A stretch of DNA of 64,000 nt, taken from Numida meleagris. Taxonomy: Eukaryota; Chordata; Aves; Galliformes; Numididae. Every line of letters begins with the position of its first letter. Position 1 is the first letter of the stretch. Shown here piece by piece: positions 36,239 to 47,015 of this stretch. Below the pieces are notes generated by a model. That model ran no database searches, had not been told where the DNA came from, and saw only the letters and a list, made by a program, of their open reading frames with translations. The position numbers and the translations under genes are program-made. Location: NCBI RefSeq assembly GCF_002078875.1, contig NC_034409.1, forward strand, positions 104,203,014 to 104,267,013. The letters are read 5' to 3'.

Positions 36239-36439
36239 AACATAATTCCCAGTATGAAACCATGGCTGCTTAGGTGGGTAATAGCTCTGTACATCAAAGG
36301 AGAAACAAGAGTCTCCTTACACAGGCAGTTCCCAGACTCCAGGGTGTTGCCTGTATGCAGCCGTTCCTGGCAGCCGCAGCAACAGCATTGGGTGCTGGGT
36401 GCAGAAACTGTTCTAATGTCTGTGTAATGGACTTTAATG

Positions 36440-36500
36440 ACTTTTTCTCCTTTTCTCTTTCCTTTTTCTTTTTCCCTTTCCCCTTTCCTTTTCCCCATGG
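36440..36500. repeat. Pyrimidine-rich tract
   Basis: About 60 bases almost wholly C/T in TTTCC/CCTTTTC units, ending in CCCC. Confidence 0.9.
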
Positions 36501-37837
36501 TGAAAAAGAGGCAGAGGGAGGCCGAGGGTGGATCCTGTCACCCATTCTCAGAGTGTAAGATGCAGCAGGTCAGTGGTAACAGCGCTGGTGTGGAGGGTTC
36601 TGTGCTCCCTGCAAGATCTTTGGGATAAGGAGTAAAATGTCTCCAGGACAGGGGTTCCCTCATTTCTCATCAAGCGGATTGGCAACTGCAAGCAGGAAGA
36701 CCATGACACGGGTCTGTTTAGGAAGACTTCTGAGTTCATGGAGTTTGCAGGCAAATCTGACATAGCCTCCAGTTTCATGGGGAGGATGTGTGTACAAGAA
36801 ACTGAAGTGTGGGAGTCGTGTCGCTGAGGGAAAGAATGACTGTGGAAGGGCTTGCAGAAACATCTGCAAGGCATCTTCATGACGAGTGGTACACACCCAT
36901 GCCTTCCACAGCTGAAGTTATCTCACAGTCATTTTCTCCCATCTGCTATGAGCTTTATCTCAAGCCTCTCAGGGCCAGTGGAGAATATCATAGTGACTTC
37001 TGAATTGGGGCTGGTGCACACCAGCCTCTGTGGAGCACAGGAGCTCTGTTTCTTGAGAAATAAGCTGCAAGCTGATTGTCTTTCCCCACTTCAGCCTCTG
37101 TAACTCCTTCTTCCCTACTGTGGGACAAGTGTATTTAATGCCACCATCTTGGGGACGTCGACCTGCTCCGTTCCTGAGGTGGTGGGCTCCTGGTAATGTA
37201 AGCACAGCTATACAGGATCAGACCTAAGGATTGTCTGCCTGGTAACTTCCAGCATGACCAGGAACAGATACTTAGACATGTCAGATGTGGTGCCTCCTCC
37301 GCTTTCCTGTGTGTGGGATCTTCCTGAGCCATCCTAGAGCACCATTTTAACTACCATGAGTACAGTCAGGCTTAACTTCGATGAGCCCATGTAAATTTCC
37401 ATTGAAACAACTTGCTAATGAATTCTGGCAATGAATATACAGATTTATTTACTTTATATATATATATTGTTTATCCCTCCCCTTGCCTTGAAAATACATC
37501 TGAAGATTGTATCAGAAAGAGCATTGCTTCAGCTGTTCAGGGCTGCCATGCAGCTGCACCTCTGCCTCATTCCCTTCCATGTCTCCCTGCCTGTCTCTTA
37601 CTTGGTGGTTCTGATTTATAAAGCAGCTCTGGGGTCACTTCTTTCAGATTGTGCAGCTCATACAATGACAGCAGCCATAAACCTGACCACAAAGGTTCTG
37701 CAGTGCCAGTGCTAGGAGCTTGCAGCACCTGCAGGGTCTGTCTCCTCCACAGCAACCCCTCCAACTGGCTGCTGGGCTCCTGTTTCTTAGCAGTAAAATC
37801 AGCAGCCCCTGGCTGCTAGCAGCTGACTCAAATTTTG

Positions 37838-37913
37838 GGGGGGAAAAAAAGAAGGAAAAAGAGATTAATAGATTAAAAAATAATAATAATCCCAAGCAGC
37901 ATTATAAAAATAA

Positions 37914-37969
<56 letters not shown>

Positions 37970-37977
37970 CAAAAAAA

Positions 37978-38016
<39 letters not shown>

Positions 38017-38042
38017 AAAAGGAAAAGGAAAAAAGGAAAATC
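37838..38042. repeat. Extreme A-rich tract including a 53-A homopolymer
   Basis: G7 at 37838-37844 leads into A-rich sequence with TAATAATAAT. Then come 53 consecutive A residues (37915-37967), CCC, eight A, T, a run of 34 A (37981-38014), and GGAAAA units to about 38042. No retroposed gene can be seen upstream, and CR1 leaves no poly-A, so the origin is unclear. Exact lengths in such tracts are often unreliable in assemblies. Confidence 0.95.
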
Positions 38043-39886
38043 AGTCCATAACAGCTGTGCTTTGACTCAGTGGCTGACTCCTGCTTCCAGTGGGACCTTG
38101 CCCAGAGTCTACTGATGGTCTACACTGGTCTTCCCCTCACCCCACCCCACTCCTCCCTATCGGCTCATCAGGCCCTTGAATGCAATCACCATCATCTATT
38201 TGGCTTGCTTACATCATGAAGATGTCAGCTGGCCCCTTCATTTCAAATTTGGAATCAAATATAAAGCCATGTTTCAGTCAATCAAGGGACAGGAGCAGGT
38301 TGGCTGGCAAAGAAGAAAGTGTAGGAAAAGCCTGAGGGAGAGGAGGTGGTAGTTCAGAGGGTTCAGGAGGGTCACAGACATTTTGAATGGCTGTTTTTCT
38401 TCTTCCTGCAGCATCGCTCCTCTCAGCAGGGGATGGAAACATAGCAGGGAGTTGGCTGTGCTCCTGCTCCTACCATTCACTCTCTTCAGCTGGGATTATA
38501 AGAGCTGAGGAAAAGCAGATCTCAGTCAGGCAATAGGTATGGAGAAGCTTTGCTTCTTCATGCTCTTCCTTACTGCTTCTTTTGCCTCTCCAGTATCTGT
38601 GTTTATTTTTGTGAGAATCCTTCTCCCTGACTGTCAGCCACTGTGCAATGGATGGACACCTTGTACCTCCCAGTCAGAGAAAGCAGTATCACCGACGTAG
38701 AAAATCCCATTTCTCCTGGGTTAGTACTGTTACTCTCGTTAATTAATTTTTACTATTTTCAGTCTAAGTTTGTGAACTGAGTCTATGAGGGAAAGGTTGT
38801 AACATTAACTTGTGGGTTACCTCCTCTTTCATTATGAATTTCAATATTTTCCTCAAAAATTCTGAACTGAGGATTTCACTGCCCCCACATTTCCCTCTCT
38901 TTTGTAGTCACTTCCCACAGCTGCTGCTGTAGTGGAGATTTACAATCATGAGGTTCTGAAAAAACCTTTGCCCTGCCCAGCCAAACAAGCCGAGCAAGCA
39001 CATCCTTCACGGGAATTCCTCCCTGACACACTTCCTTGTGGACACTGGAATTTGAATGCTGTCCTCAAAGGACAGCCTAACTCTGGTCTCACTGGTTTCT
39101 TCGGGCGCAGAGCTGAAACACTTAGGAAAATTCCTTTCTTCAGCTCCAAGAGCAGACTTTGTCCAGTTTTATTGGGCGGGTCCCAACCATGACAATTTAA
39201 TTAGGAGGTCTAGACCCTGCATGCTTTTGCTCACACTGAAGTGCCAGTTCCAGATATCCAGCGGGGCCAAGAGCGAGTTTGACTATCAAAGCCACGTAAG
39301 CTTTTTGACACACTGTGCTAAGGTAGCCAAGTGGAAAAAGTAGGCTGCCTGTCTAGTCTCAAACACAGACAGTAGCCACATTCTTGTAGGGAGCCCAGAG
39401 CATGTTCGAGAAATGCAGGGAGTTTAAATGAAAACCTGTTGCTGTCCCAAAATGGAGCTGTTTGATTTGGAATGGAAAGCTTAGTCATCTGTCCTGCAGG
39501 GGTTTGCCCAGCTCCTTTGGTCTCTCCATCTGCCTGATTTACTTCTTCATTTTTTCCATTCCCTTCCCTATCTTCTTCTTCAGGGTCTCAGACATGAAAC
39601 TGCTCTCTTTCTATGGCGATGTCACCAGTCACACAGTGCCCAGTGTATTTCTTCTCAGTTTTGGAAGAGGGCATCAGGGTAGTGATGCGTTACAATGATT
39701 CTTATACCCACATGTCATATGGAAATGTTTAGGAAGAAAATAATTTTCAAATAACCCAGTTGTAGTTGGTTATACTGCAGAACCAGCATCAATTCTCCCT
39801 CCCACTTTGCTAACAACTCCTGTTGCATTGGGTTCCTATAATTAGGAGATAATTATAGGCTCTCAATGACCTCCTTTGTGTTTCAG

Positions 39887-39936
39887 GGGATATCATCTAC
39901 TATATAAGTTATACTCCTATTTCATCAACTAATAAG
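39887..39936 (+). other. Exon-like segment (50 bases) with good splice signals
   Basis: A pyrimidine-rich acceptor (CCTCCTTTGTGTTTCAG) ends at 39886, and a near-consensus donor (AAG|GTAAGT) begins at 39937. One of the three frames is open through all 50 bases (DIIYYISYTPISSTNK after two leading bases). Such acceptor-donor pairs also arise by chance, and there is no neighbouring exon, homology or transcript evidence. Confidence 0.2.
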
Positions 39937-40230
39937 GTAAGTATTAGGAGGCTGAAGTTCTTGGCAGAGGCCTATATCCTACCAGCACTTATGTTTGGCT
40001 GCTATATGTGACTCATTACATGGAGGTGGGGAGGTGACATCATCACTAAAGGGAAACACATGATAAAGTGAGGGTTCAAGGATTTAAAATTCAGCTAATA
40101 AAATATCCAGACAAAGAGGATTAGCTCTGTTTGCAGGAAGAAAGTTTGCCTCTGTCAGAAGCAGCGTAGTCCAAAGAGAATAAACTATATCCTTTTTCTT
40201 TCTTCAGCAAGCAGTTTCTTGTCATGCTGG

Positions 40231-40281
40231 AAAAAAAAGGTAAAAAAAAAAGAAAAAAAATGAGAAGAAAAGAAAAAGAAA
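40231..40281. repeat. A-rich low-complexity tract
   Basis: A runs broken by single G residues (AAAAAAAAGGTAAAAAAAAA, then GAAAAAAAATGAGAAGAAAA). Confidence 0.9.
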
Positions 40282-41330
40282 CCAGTTGCTTTTCAAAAGG
40301 ATGTAGCTATTACCTCAGTTTGTGCATTACAGAAGCTTTTTAAAATCATGAGAACTTTCTGTTTTATATCCAGGATTTGGATTTCCTTTTCTTAAAGACA
40401 TGGGGAGATGTAGAGCTAGACAAAACAAAAGTTGTTTTAGTAGCTTAACATGTGGATCAATACGCACAAGTCTACTCTACCCAGGGACTGAGCTGCTACT
40501 CCTTCCCATTGTTACGGGCAGGCATAAATAACAGGTCTGCTTTAGGAAGTTATTAGCAAGATCTGAACATTTGAGGCTCTAGATGGTAATGACAGTGTCC
40601 CCACCCAGCTGCCTCATGCTGAAGGGAAGGGTGGGTGCAGGGATATGAGCACAGACCGGTGACCAGTCCTGGCCGGCCTCACTCCCTGGCAGTGGCGGTG
40701 GCCTCACTCCCAGGCAGGTGCCAGCAGCTTCCCCAGGAGCAGTGAGCACTTTTTGCTGTCAGAAAGCATAGAAAAAAATGATGCCGGGTGAGTGAAAAGA
40801 CAACTCTTTGTCTGGGAGCAGAGTCAGCAAATGGTCTTCGGGAAAGCATGGTAGAACATAAACCAGGGCATTCCCAAGCACCTTTCCAAATGCAGTGGTT
40901 GGTCATTTGCAGCTGTTAGACTGCATTGCAAGAGGGAACAGTCACAAACCTTCTTTGTTATTGTTGGGTTTGTGCCAGAGCTGACAAATTTTGGTCTGAA
41001 ACATCCGCAGACATGACAGCAGTAGCCTCTTACTGAAGCTGCTTGGAGCTGGCCACAGATCAGGGCACACAAGGCTCAGCCAAAATCTCACTCAGTGGAC
41101 ACTGAGCACATATGCCATGGGTATACCCTGAGGACGTGTCACCTTGACTCACCCTGTGCTGTCACTGTGCTGCTTCTGCAGCCCCCAGCTACACATGCCA
41201 GTGCCTCAGAGCTATGGCAGGAGGTTGCAGTGGTGAGCAAAGGTGACAATCATCTCCTAAAATTAAAAATCAGTTTTGCTAATGCTATCCTGGCCAGAAA
41301 CTTCAGCCCATTTCTCCATGTTAAAGAAGG

Positions 41331-41361
41331 GTATTATATTATATATTATATACTATATACA
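41331..41361. repeat. AT microsatellite-like tract
   Basis: TATTATATTATATATTATAT followed by ACTATATAC. Low complexity and partly self-complementary. Confidence 0.85.
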
Positions 41362-42015
41362 AGAACTGTAATGGCTTGTTGCAACAGGCAGTAGGGGATG
41401 ACCACATTCCATCATCTTGGTCCAGGAAGACTTTGTCTGCTCACAAGCTCAGGTAATGCAACAGAACAGTGACTGACTTACTTGCCATGCAAGGCAAGAA
41501 GTTTTGCCACTTTTTCACTCTAAAGTTTTCACAGCTTCAGCATTAAAATGCCTCACATGAAAGGACGTTCACCTTTTCTTTCTCCACAGCGTAAGCCACA
41601 GCTTGTGGAAGCCAAAGGCTTCAAGCGTGATATAGGACCGCATTGCTATATCTCTTGTCAGCTGAGGTTTAGAAAAAACAAATGCACAAAACCCAAAACC
41701 TCCCCCTAAACCCATGAACACTGCAGCCTGCAAAGCAAGGGTTGAAGTGTGAACTGCACTGTTCTCACGGTGGGGAGGAGAGGAAACAACTTATACCATT
41801 GTAGTTACTGCTGTTAATGCCAATATTCAAAAAAGAAAGAAGGCTCTAGGACCTGCTGCTGTCTCTTTCTGTGACTGACACCAGTATTTCTTAGTATATC
41901 ATGTGTCCATGTAAAGCTTGTCCCTGAGAGAGCTAAATCCTCCCCACACTAAGTAAAACTGATAGTAGACATAATATTGTCTGTTGTTCTCCTGCAGTCC
42001 TTGTTAAATCAATAT

Positions 42016-42183
42016 TGCCCAGAGAAGTTGTGGATGTCCCATTCTGAAGATGTTCAAGGCCACGTTGGATGGGGCTTTGGGCAGCCTAGTGTAGTGGAAA
42101 ATGTGCCTGCTCATGGCAGGCAGTTGGAACTGGGTGACCTTTAAGGCCCCTTCCAACCCAAACCATTCTATAATTGTATGATA
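42016..42183 (+). mobile_element. CR1 LINE 3' fragment
   Basis: This plus-strand CR1 starts within the last ORF2 codons: TGCCCAGAGAAGTTGTGGATGT encodes the PREVVDV motif. GTTCAAGGCCACGTTGGATG then GGGCTTTGGGCAGCC follow, with GTGACCTTTAAGGCCCCTTC and CAACCCAAACCATTCTATAA near the octamer end. It is 5'-truncated. The 3' UTR wording (CTCATGGCAGGCAGTTGGAA) separates it from the B/E/I-like copies at 7091, 32395 and 50957. Confidence 0.88.
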
Positions 42184-43523
42184 TCCAAGCTTTAGTCACA
42201 GACCTAAACCACTGTAGGCACTAGAAGGCAGGATTTAACTTTTCAGTTCCCATGCTTATGTTTCATAGCATTGTGGATTTTGAATTGCTTTACCCTGTGC
42301 CAACACAAAAGTCTTGCACGTTGCTAGTCATTGGATTAGAGTTTAGTTTTCCATTTTTTTTGTTGGTAGCTACTCTTATGTATAGCATCAGTGTGTTGCC
42401 ATGTAAATCAATGAACACATTCTTCAATCTCACAGTAGAAAAGAAACTTACCTACCTTCTGATTTTTTTTAAACAAGCTATGAGAATTGGGAGCTGCTCA
42501 GCCTACCCTCTCTTGTGCCTCTAGTTTCTTCTGCAGGCTGCAGGATGTTTTTCTGTGCTACTGAGGTATCACACTGCCTCCCATACCTGCTCGTGTCTTA
42601 CAAGAACTGAAACCAAAGACTGTTTCCTGACACCACAGCAACTGAGCCTGAAGAAAAGAAACTATCAGATGTTTCTGTGTAACAGCTGCATGTCAAAAAT
42701 AGTAGACTAGCCAACAGCCTCTATGCACTCAAGCATAGGAAGCATACTGCCTCTAAGAAACATGTTTCTCATTAATTGGAAATGGGCAAGTGAGTCCTTT
42801 TTCCATAATCACAGATGAGTGGGAACTGAAACTTTTAGGTACAGAGATCTGCATTTGACATTATAGCTGGCTTTTTGTTACTCAGACACTGTGCTAGCAC
42901 ATATAGCCTGAGATCTGGACACCCCCTTCCTGACAGAATGAGTATTTGCCATTGTACACATTACCGTGTCACAGTGGGAGTACGGATGTGCTTATGTGGA
43001 CACATCCAGTGGTCTGAATAAATAAGGCTGAGTTTCATTTAACCACATACAGCTCTGGGAGGACCTGGCTATGTGTAACCCAGGCGTATCAAGCTTTAGG
43101 TTCTTGCTCAGAAAGGGACAAAACATGAACTCAGAATTAGGACAAAGCTCTTGCAGTCATCAGGAATTTCCCTGTGTGTGGTTTGAAAAGGATAACTTTG
43201 CTATCATTAACTGTACTTCCAACCTTCCACTTCTAAGAAGATTATTTCACAGGTACTGTGACAAACCTTTGAGATGAAGGCAGCAAGCAGTGTACAAAGC
43301 CATGTAATTACAAGCCTCTGAGCACCTTGAAGAGATTCTGGTACCACAAGAGCCCCAAGGCAGTGTCCTGGTGCGAGGCTCTTTGTACAGTTATCATCTG
43401 CTGCTGTTTCCCAATATAGCAAAGTTCAGATGTGAACATGATACGTGTGCAGCACTTTGCTGTCTGCCTCATGTTTTCAGCTGCTCTAGGGAAATTTTCA
43501 GGGATGTTGTTGGACTGCATTTA

Positions 43524-43524
<1 letters not shown>

Positions 43525-43559
<35 letters not shown>
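43525..43559. repeat. (AC)n microsatellite, ~17 units
   Basis: Uninterrupted AC dinucleotides. Likely polymorphic in length. Confidence 0.98.
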
Positions 43560-43563
<4 letters not shown>

Positions 43564-45180
43564 AATGTGTGCTCACTCAGTAAAATGGCACTCTTCCCCT
43601 TGCGGAAGTGTTCTGGGTTTGCTTTACTTCCCTCCTCTCAGATAAACAAGAGGATTTCTCTTTAAGAAATCATTCCTATGTCACAGATTTTAGACAGTTG
43701 TGTGGCACAGTGAATGCTTTTTTTCCTCCCCCAGATGGTGGGAAATTGTTCTCGAACAGCCTCCCACTTGGTCAATACATGGGTGGTTCATTGCCAATGA
43801 AAACCCAGGTGCTGTTGAATTCTTGTGAGTGATTCAAGCAGCAGTCTTCCCTCTGAGTCAAGAGAAAACCAATACCCCCAGAACAGTTTTAATAGGGGCT
43901 CTGTTGGAAGTTGCTCAGACAAGACAAAAAATAGAGGTCCTGACCACGTCTAGTCATTAAAGATCCCATAGTACTGTTTGTAGAGGTAAGAGCATGAGTC
44001 CTCATTAGCTTTCCATTCCCTCTCGCCTATATTTCTATCCTTCTTTGCTCCCTAATATATCCCTAATATTGATGTAATTGTGTGCTGTCTTAAATGATTT
44101 GGGACAGATCTGCTTTTAGGCGGATAAGGCCTTGTGAGGGTATTGTTCACTGCTTTCTACCTCCTTCCTCCAGCCTGCTGGATTTCAGGCAATCCTTCAT
44201 GTGTGCACATAGGCATACAATTCAGCATGCACACAGATAAAGCAAGTCCTCTCTGAATTGCACAGACACTGGGGAGGGAAGTCTCAGCCCTAAGCAATCT
44301 CTGCAGCACAAGGCATGGGAGCCTCTCAATTTTCTGAGCCTCTGCCTGTTCAGCCAAGCATTGAAAGGCTCTCTGAGCTCTGGTCCCAGAGCCTGGCCCG
44401 GAGAGGTGCCAGCGTCTGTTGCTGGCCACATCTCTGCAATGGGGGCTGCGCTGTGCAAGAGAAGAGAGCTACAAATGCATGGGCCCACACTATGAAGTAC
44501 CTCCTGCCTTGCAGGGGAAACTTCTGGCCTTGCTGAGCTGGGCTGTCCTGTGGCTGTCCCCTCTGGACAGACCCAAAGCTGCTTCTGCAGCCAGGCTGTC
44601 AGATGGCACGATCCATGCAGAGGAGGTGACTCCCACAGGGTGGGCTCAGGACCCTCAGTTTACGTCCCAGTGAGATCTTGGTGGCACCAAATGAAGCACC
44701 TCACCTCACTGCTCTCTGCCATGTATGCAGCTGCTGAGGATGCAGCACAGCTACGTGGCTGCCCACCCAGCAGCAAGACTAGTTTCCTCGTCCCACCATG
44801 CAGGTTTGCCCTGCCCGAGGGGCACGGCTTTCTGAAGGCATCTGCAGCTTGTTTGGATTCCTGCAGGGGAGGAGGGGAGGACATGGCATAGACCTCAGGG
44901 CACCCACTGTGTTTAGGCCAGGAGGCACACGCCTCCTGTGACAGTGAACACCTATTGGCAACAAAGCCTGTCATGCTCAGTAAAAGAAGAGAAGCTGGTC
45001 TTCTGCAGCCAGCTGAGAGGGACACAAAGTCATCATAAAGGCTGACCTTGAGTAAACTGCATCCCACTTCCCTGTAGTGCTTTTTGGTATGGCGACCTTT
45101 GCTGTTAGGCCTCACACTATTCTTGGCCAAGATGTGGAAACTGAATTCAAATGTAAAAGGGGCTTTTTTTTATTTCCTCT

Positions 45181-45181
<1 letters not shown>

Positions 45182-45211
<30 letters not shown>
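45182..45211. repeat. (CA)n microsatellite, 15 units
   Basis: Uninterrupted CA dinucleotides followed by an A run. Confidence 0.98.
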
Positions 45212-45216
<5 letters not shown>

Positions 45217-45385
45217 ATGTCTTTATATAGATATGCTCTGCATCTGGCTACCTCACCACAAGTTACAGGAAATTGGTTGGCTGCCACTTAACACAGCTGT
45301 TAACACTTTGGACTAGCAGTAGCCATTGTGCTGATACTGGTTTAAATGAAAAGGATGAGGTATGCGATGGTTAGAATAACAACTG

Positions 45386-45640
45386 TCTCATGTTCCACAA
45401 GGAATATAGACAACGCTGGGATAGCAGCCCCGCGTGCCTTACCCCGCTGCTACAAACATTACTGAGGATGTATAATTCTGCTTCACAGCTCTACCCAGCA
45501 TCAAAGAGATTCCAACACATTAATAAAATGTGTCATAACAACCTGATGATACAGGATCGTTCTATAAACATGACTAATAATTATGGCAGTGTCCGGGGAC
45601 CAAACAAAATCAAGACTGTGCTCTGTACAAGGCAGTAGAG
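45386..45640. promoter_or_regulatory. Candidate conserved non-coding element
   Basis: A complex, non-repetitive stretch with TAATAAAATGTG, AACATGACTAATAATTATGG and ACAACGCTGGGAT. One plus-strand frame is open for 82 codons, but the translation is not recognisable. Motif content and absence of repeats are the only support. Confidence 0.2.
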
Positions 45641-46689
45641 TCAGTCCCAGAGAGTTTTGAATGTAAACAGAAAAGATGGATGAAGGCTGGGTGGGAAGGA
45701 AGTCTCAGCCCTGATTGACCAGCTGAAGGAAAAAAAGAGCTAAGAGAGTTCTACGCAGCACTTTTGACATGGATTGAGATCTCTGCAGAGCTCTTAGCAG
45801 CAAATATTGACAGAAATTGTTCTTGTGGGAAAGCTCAGCTTCTCAGAGCTAGGCTAATCACAGCAGCATTCATATGTCCTTGGGTATGACTGTTGACAGA
45901 TCTCGTTATGAGTGATTGTTGACTTGATTTCATCAATACTGATGCCATTTTGGAAGATATGGTTGTAGAAAATTACTTTATGTCAAATAATTGGGAATTA
46001 ATTCAGTTCTCTTAATAAGATTCTTGATTTAAAAAGGAAAATTTTGATAAAGTTAGGGAACTGGTGATTGAAGCCATCTGGACTGAGCAGTTCATACCCC
46101 AACATACAAAGTCTGAAATTTGCCCATGTCATAGGTGATAGCAAAATGGATGGGGGCATGGGGGCACAGTGCAGAAAAAGGCAACACTCATTCCAGTGCA
46201 AACAACCACATGAGATATGTTGAATGAAAAGTGGGACCCATCAGCAAGGAAAAGTACATCTTAGAGGTCATAAGTATATGCATAGAATGAAAACAGTCAT
46301 AAACCAGGCCGGTTTAGATCTTTCAAAAGAGATAAAAAGAGTAACCTAACATTCTTCAGTTATATAAAAAAAAAGAGAACAAAAAAGAAGAAGTGAGGAC
46401 ACTATTCAGTGAGGGCAACTTAGAGATCACAGCTACAGTAAGCAGTTGCCTCCAAACTCAGTGAGTGTTGTACCTCATATTTCAGTGAGGACACAAAGTG
46501 CAGTGGCAAGAGCAGGGTGACAAATGGGAGTGGAAAAAGGTGAAATTGGAAGTGGTCATATATGAGATGGAACCAGCTCACAGAATTCACAGCCTTTAGC
46601 TGGGGTAACTGGCAACTGTCCATCTTCATCTCTGAAAGAATTTGCCTGTGAAACTGCAGGTCTGCAGCACAGATCTGTAATGACTCTTT

Positions 46690-47015
46690 TGTGTTCGGCT
46701 GGAGCCATTGGATTGCGGATCTGCAAATGTAGTTCCTATATTTGAGAAAGGCAAAAAGCAGCCAGGTAACCACAGGTCTGTTAATCTGATCTGAGCATCT
46801 GAACTGAAACTTTATGTGTTATTGGTGAGTTAAAGATAGTAGTAAATGGAAAATGGAATGAAAAAGTCAATAAGAATTTACCAAAGTTAAATCACTCCAG
46901 ACTAATATCTTTTTCCTTGACAACAACTGGTTTTGCAGACTACAGACATACAGTAGAATTCATTTATCTGGACTTCAGGAGAGCAGGCACCTGATAGTGT
47001 GTTTTATGGGGAAAT
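46690..47015 (+). mobile_element. Old CR1-superfamily reverse transcriptase remnant
   Basis: This plus-strand sequence reads as a decayed LINE reverse transcriptase. GCAAATGTAGTTCCTATATT and TGAGAAAGGC give ANVVPIFEKG. Next, AAAAAGCAGCCAGGTAACCA and CAGGTCTGTTAATCTGAT give KKQPGNHRSVNLI, matching the family's KKxxPxNYRPVSLT box. ATTTATCTGGACTTCAGGAG gives the YLDF of the YLDFSKAFD box, with GGCACCTGATAGTGTG standing where the family has AFDTVSH. The catalytic part further on is unrecognisable. Frames shift between boxes, so it is long dead. It is more diverged than the octamer-bearing CR1 tails and probably represents an older CR1 or L3-like lineage. Confidence 0.65.

Larger units (their letters stand above)
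33050..42015. other. Unique non-coding sequence, no gene seen
   Basis: About 9 kb. The longest open frames in the whole window are here: 202 codons (35423-36031, minus) and 154 codons (35963-36427, plus), overlapping on opposite strands. Neither translation has a recognisable domain or repeat, and composition is not codon-like. The block also holds a CpG-rich patch, a 50-base hairpin, a pyrimidine tract and the largest A-rich tract, each listed separately. Confidence 0.5.
42184..46689. other. Unique non-coding sequence, no gene seen
   Basis: About 4.5 kb. The longest open frame, 156 codons (44660-45130, minus), matches nothing I recognise. Two CA microsatellites lie at 43525 and 45182. The 44150-44900 part is relatively GC-rich but not CpG-rich. 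Sequence at about 46000-46400 might be upstream remains of the reverse transcriptase fossil that begins near 46690, but I cannot show it. Confidence 0.5.

Noticed and set aside
44660..45130. 156-codon open frame (minus)
   Set aside because: GC-rich local composition reduces stop codons. The product is unrecognisable.
43525..45211. The two CA arrays as parts of one tandem structure
   Set aside because: They are 1.6 kb apart with unrelated flanks, so they are independent microsatellites.
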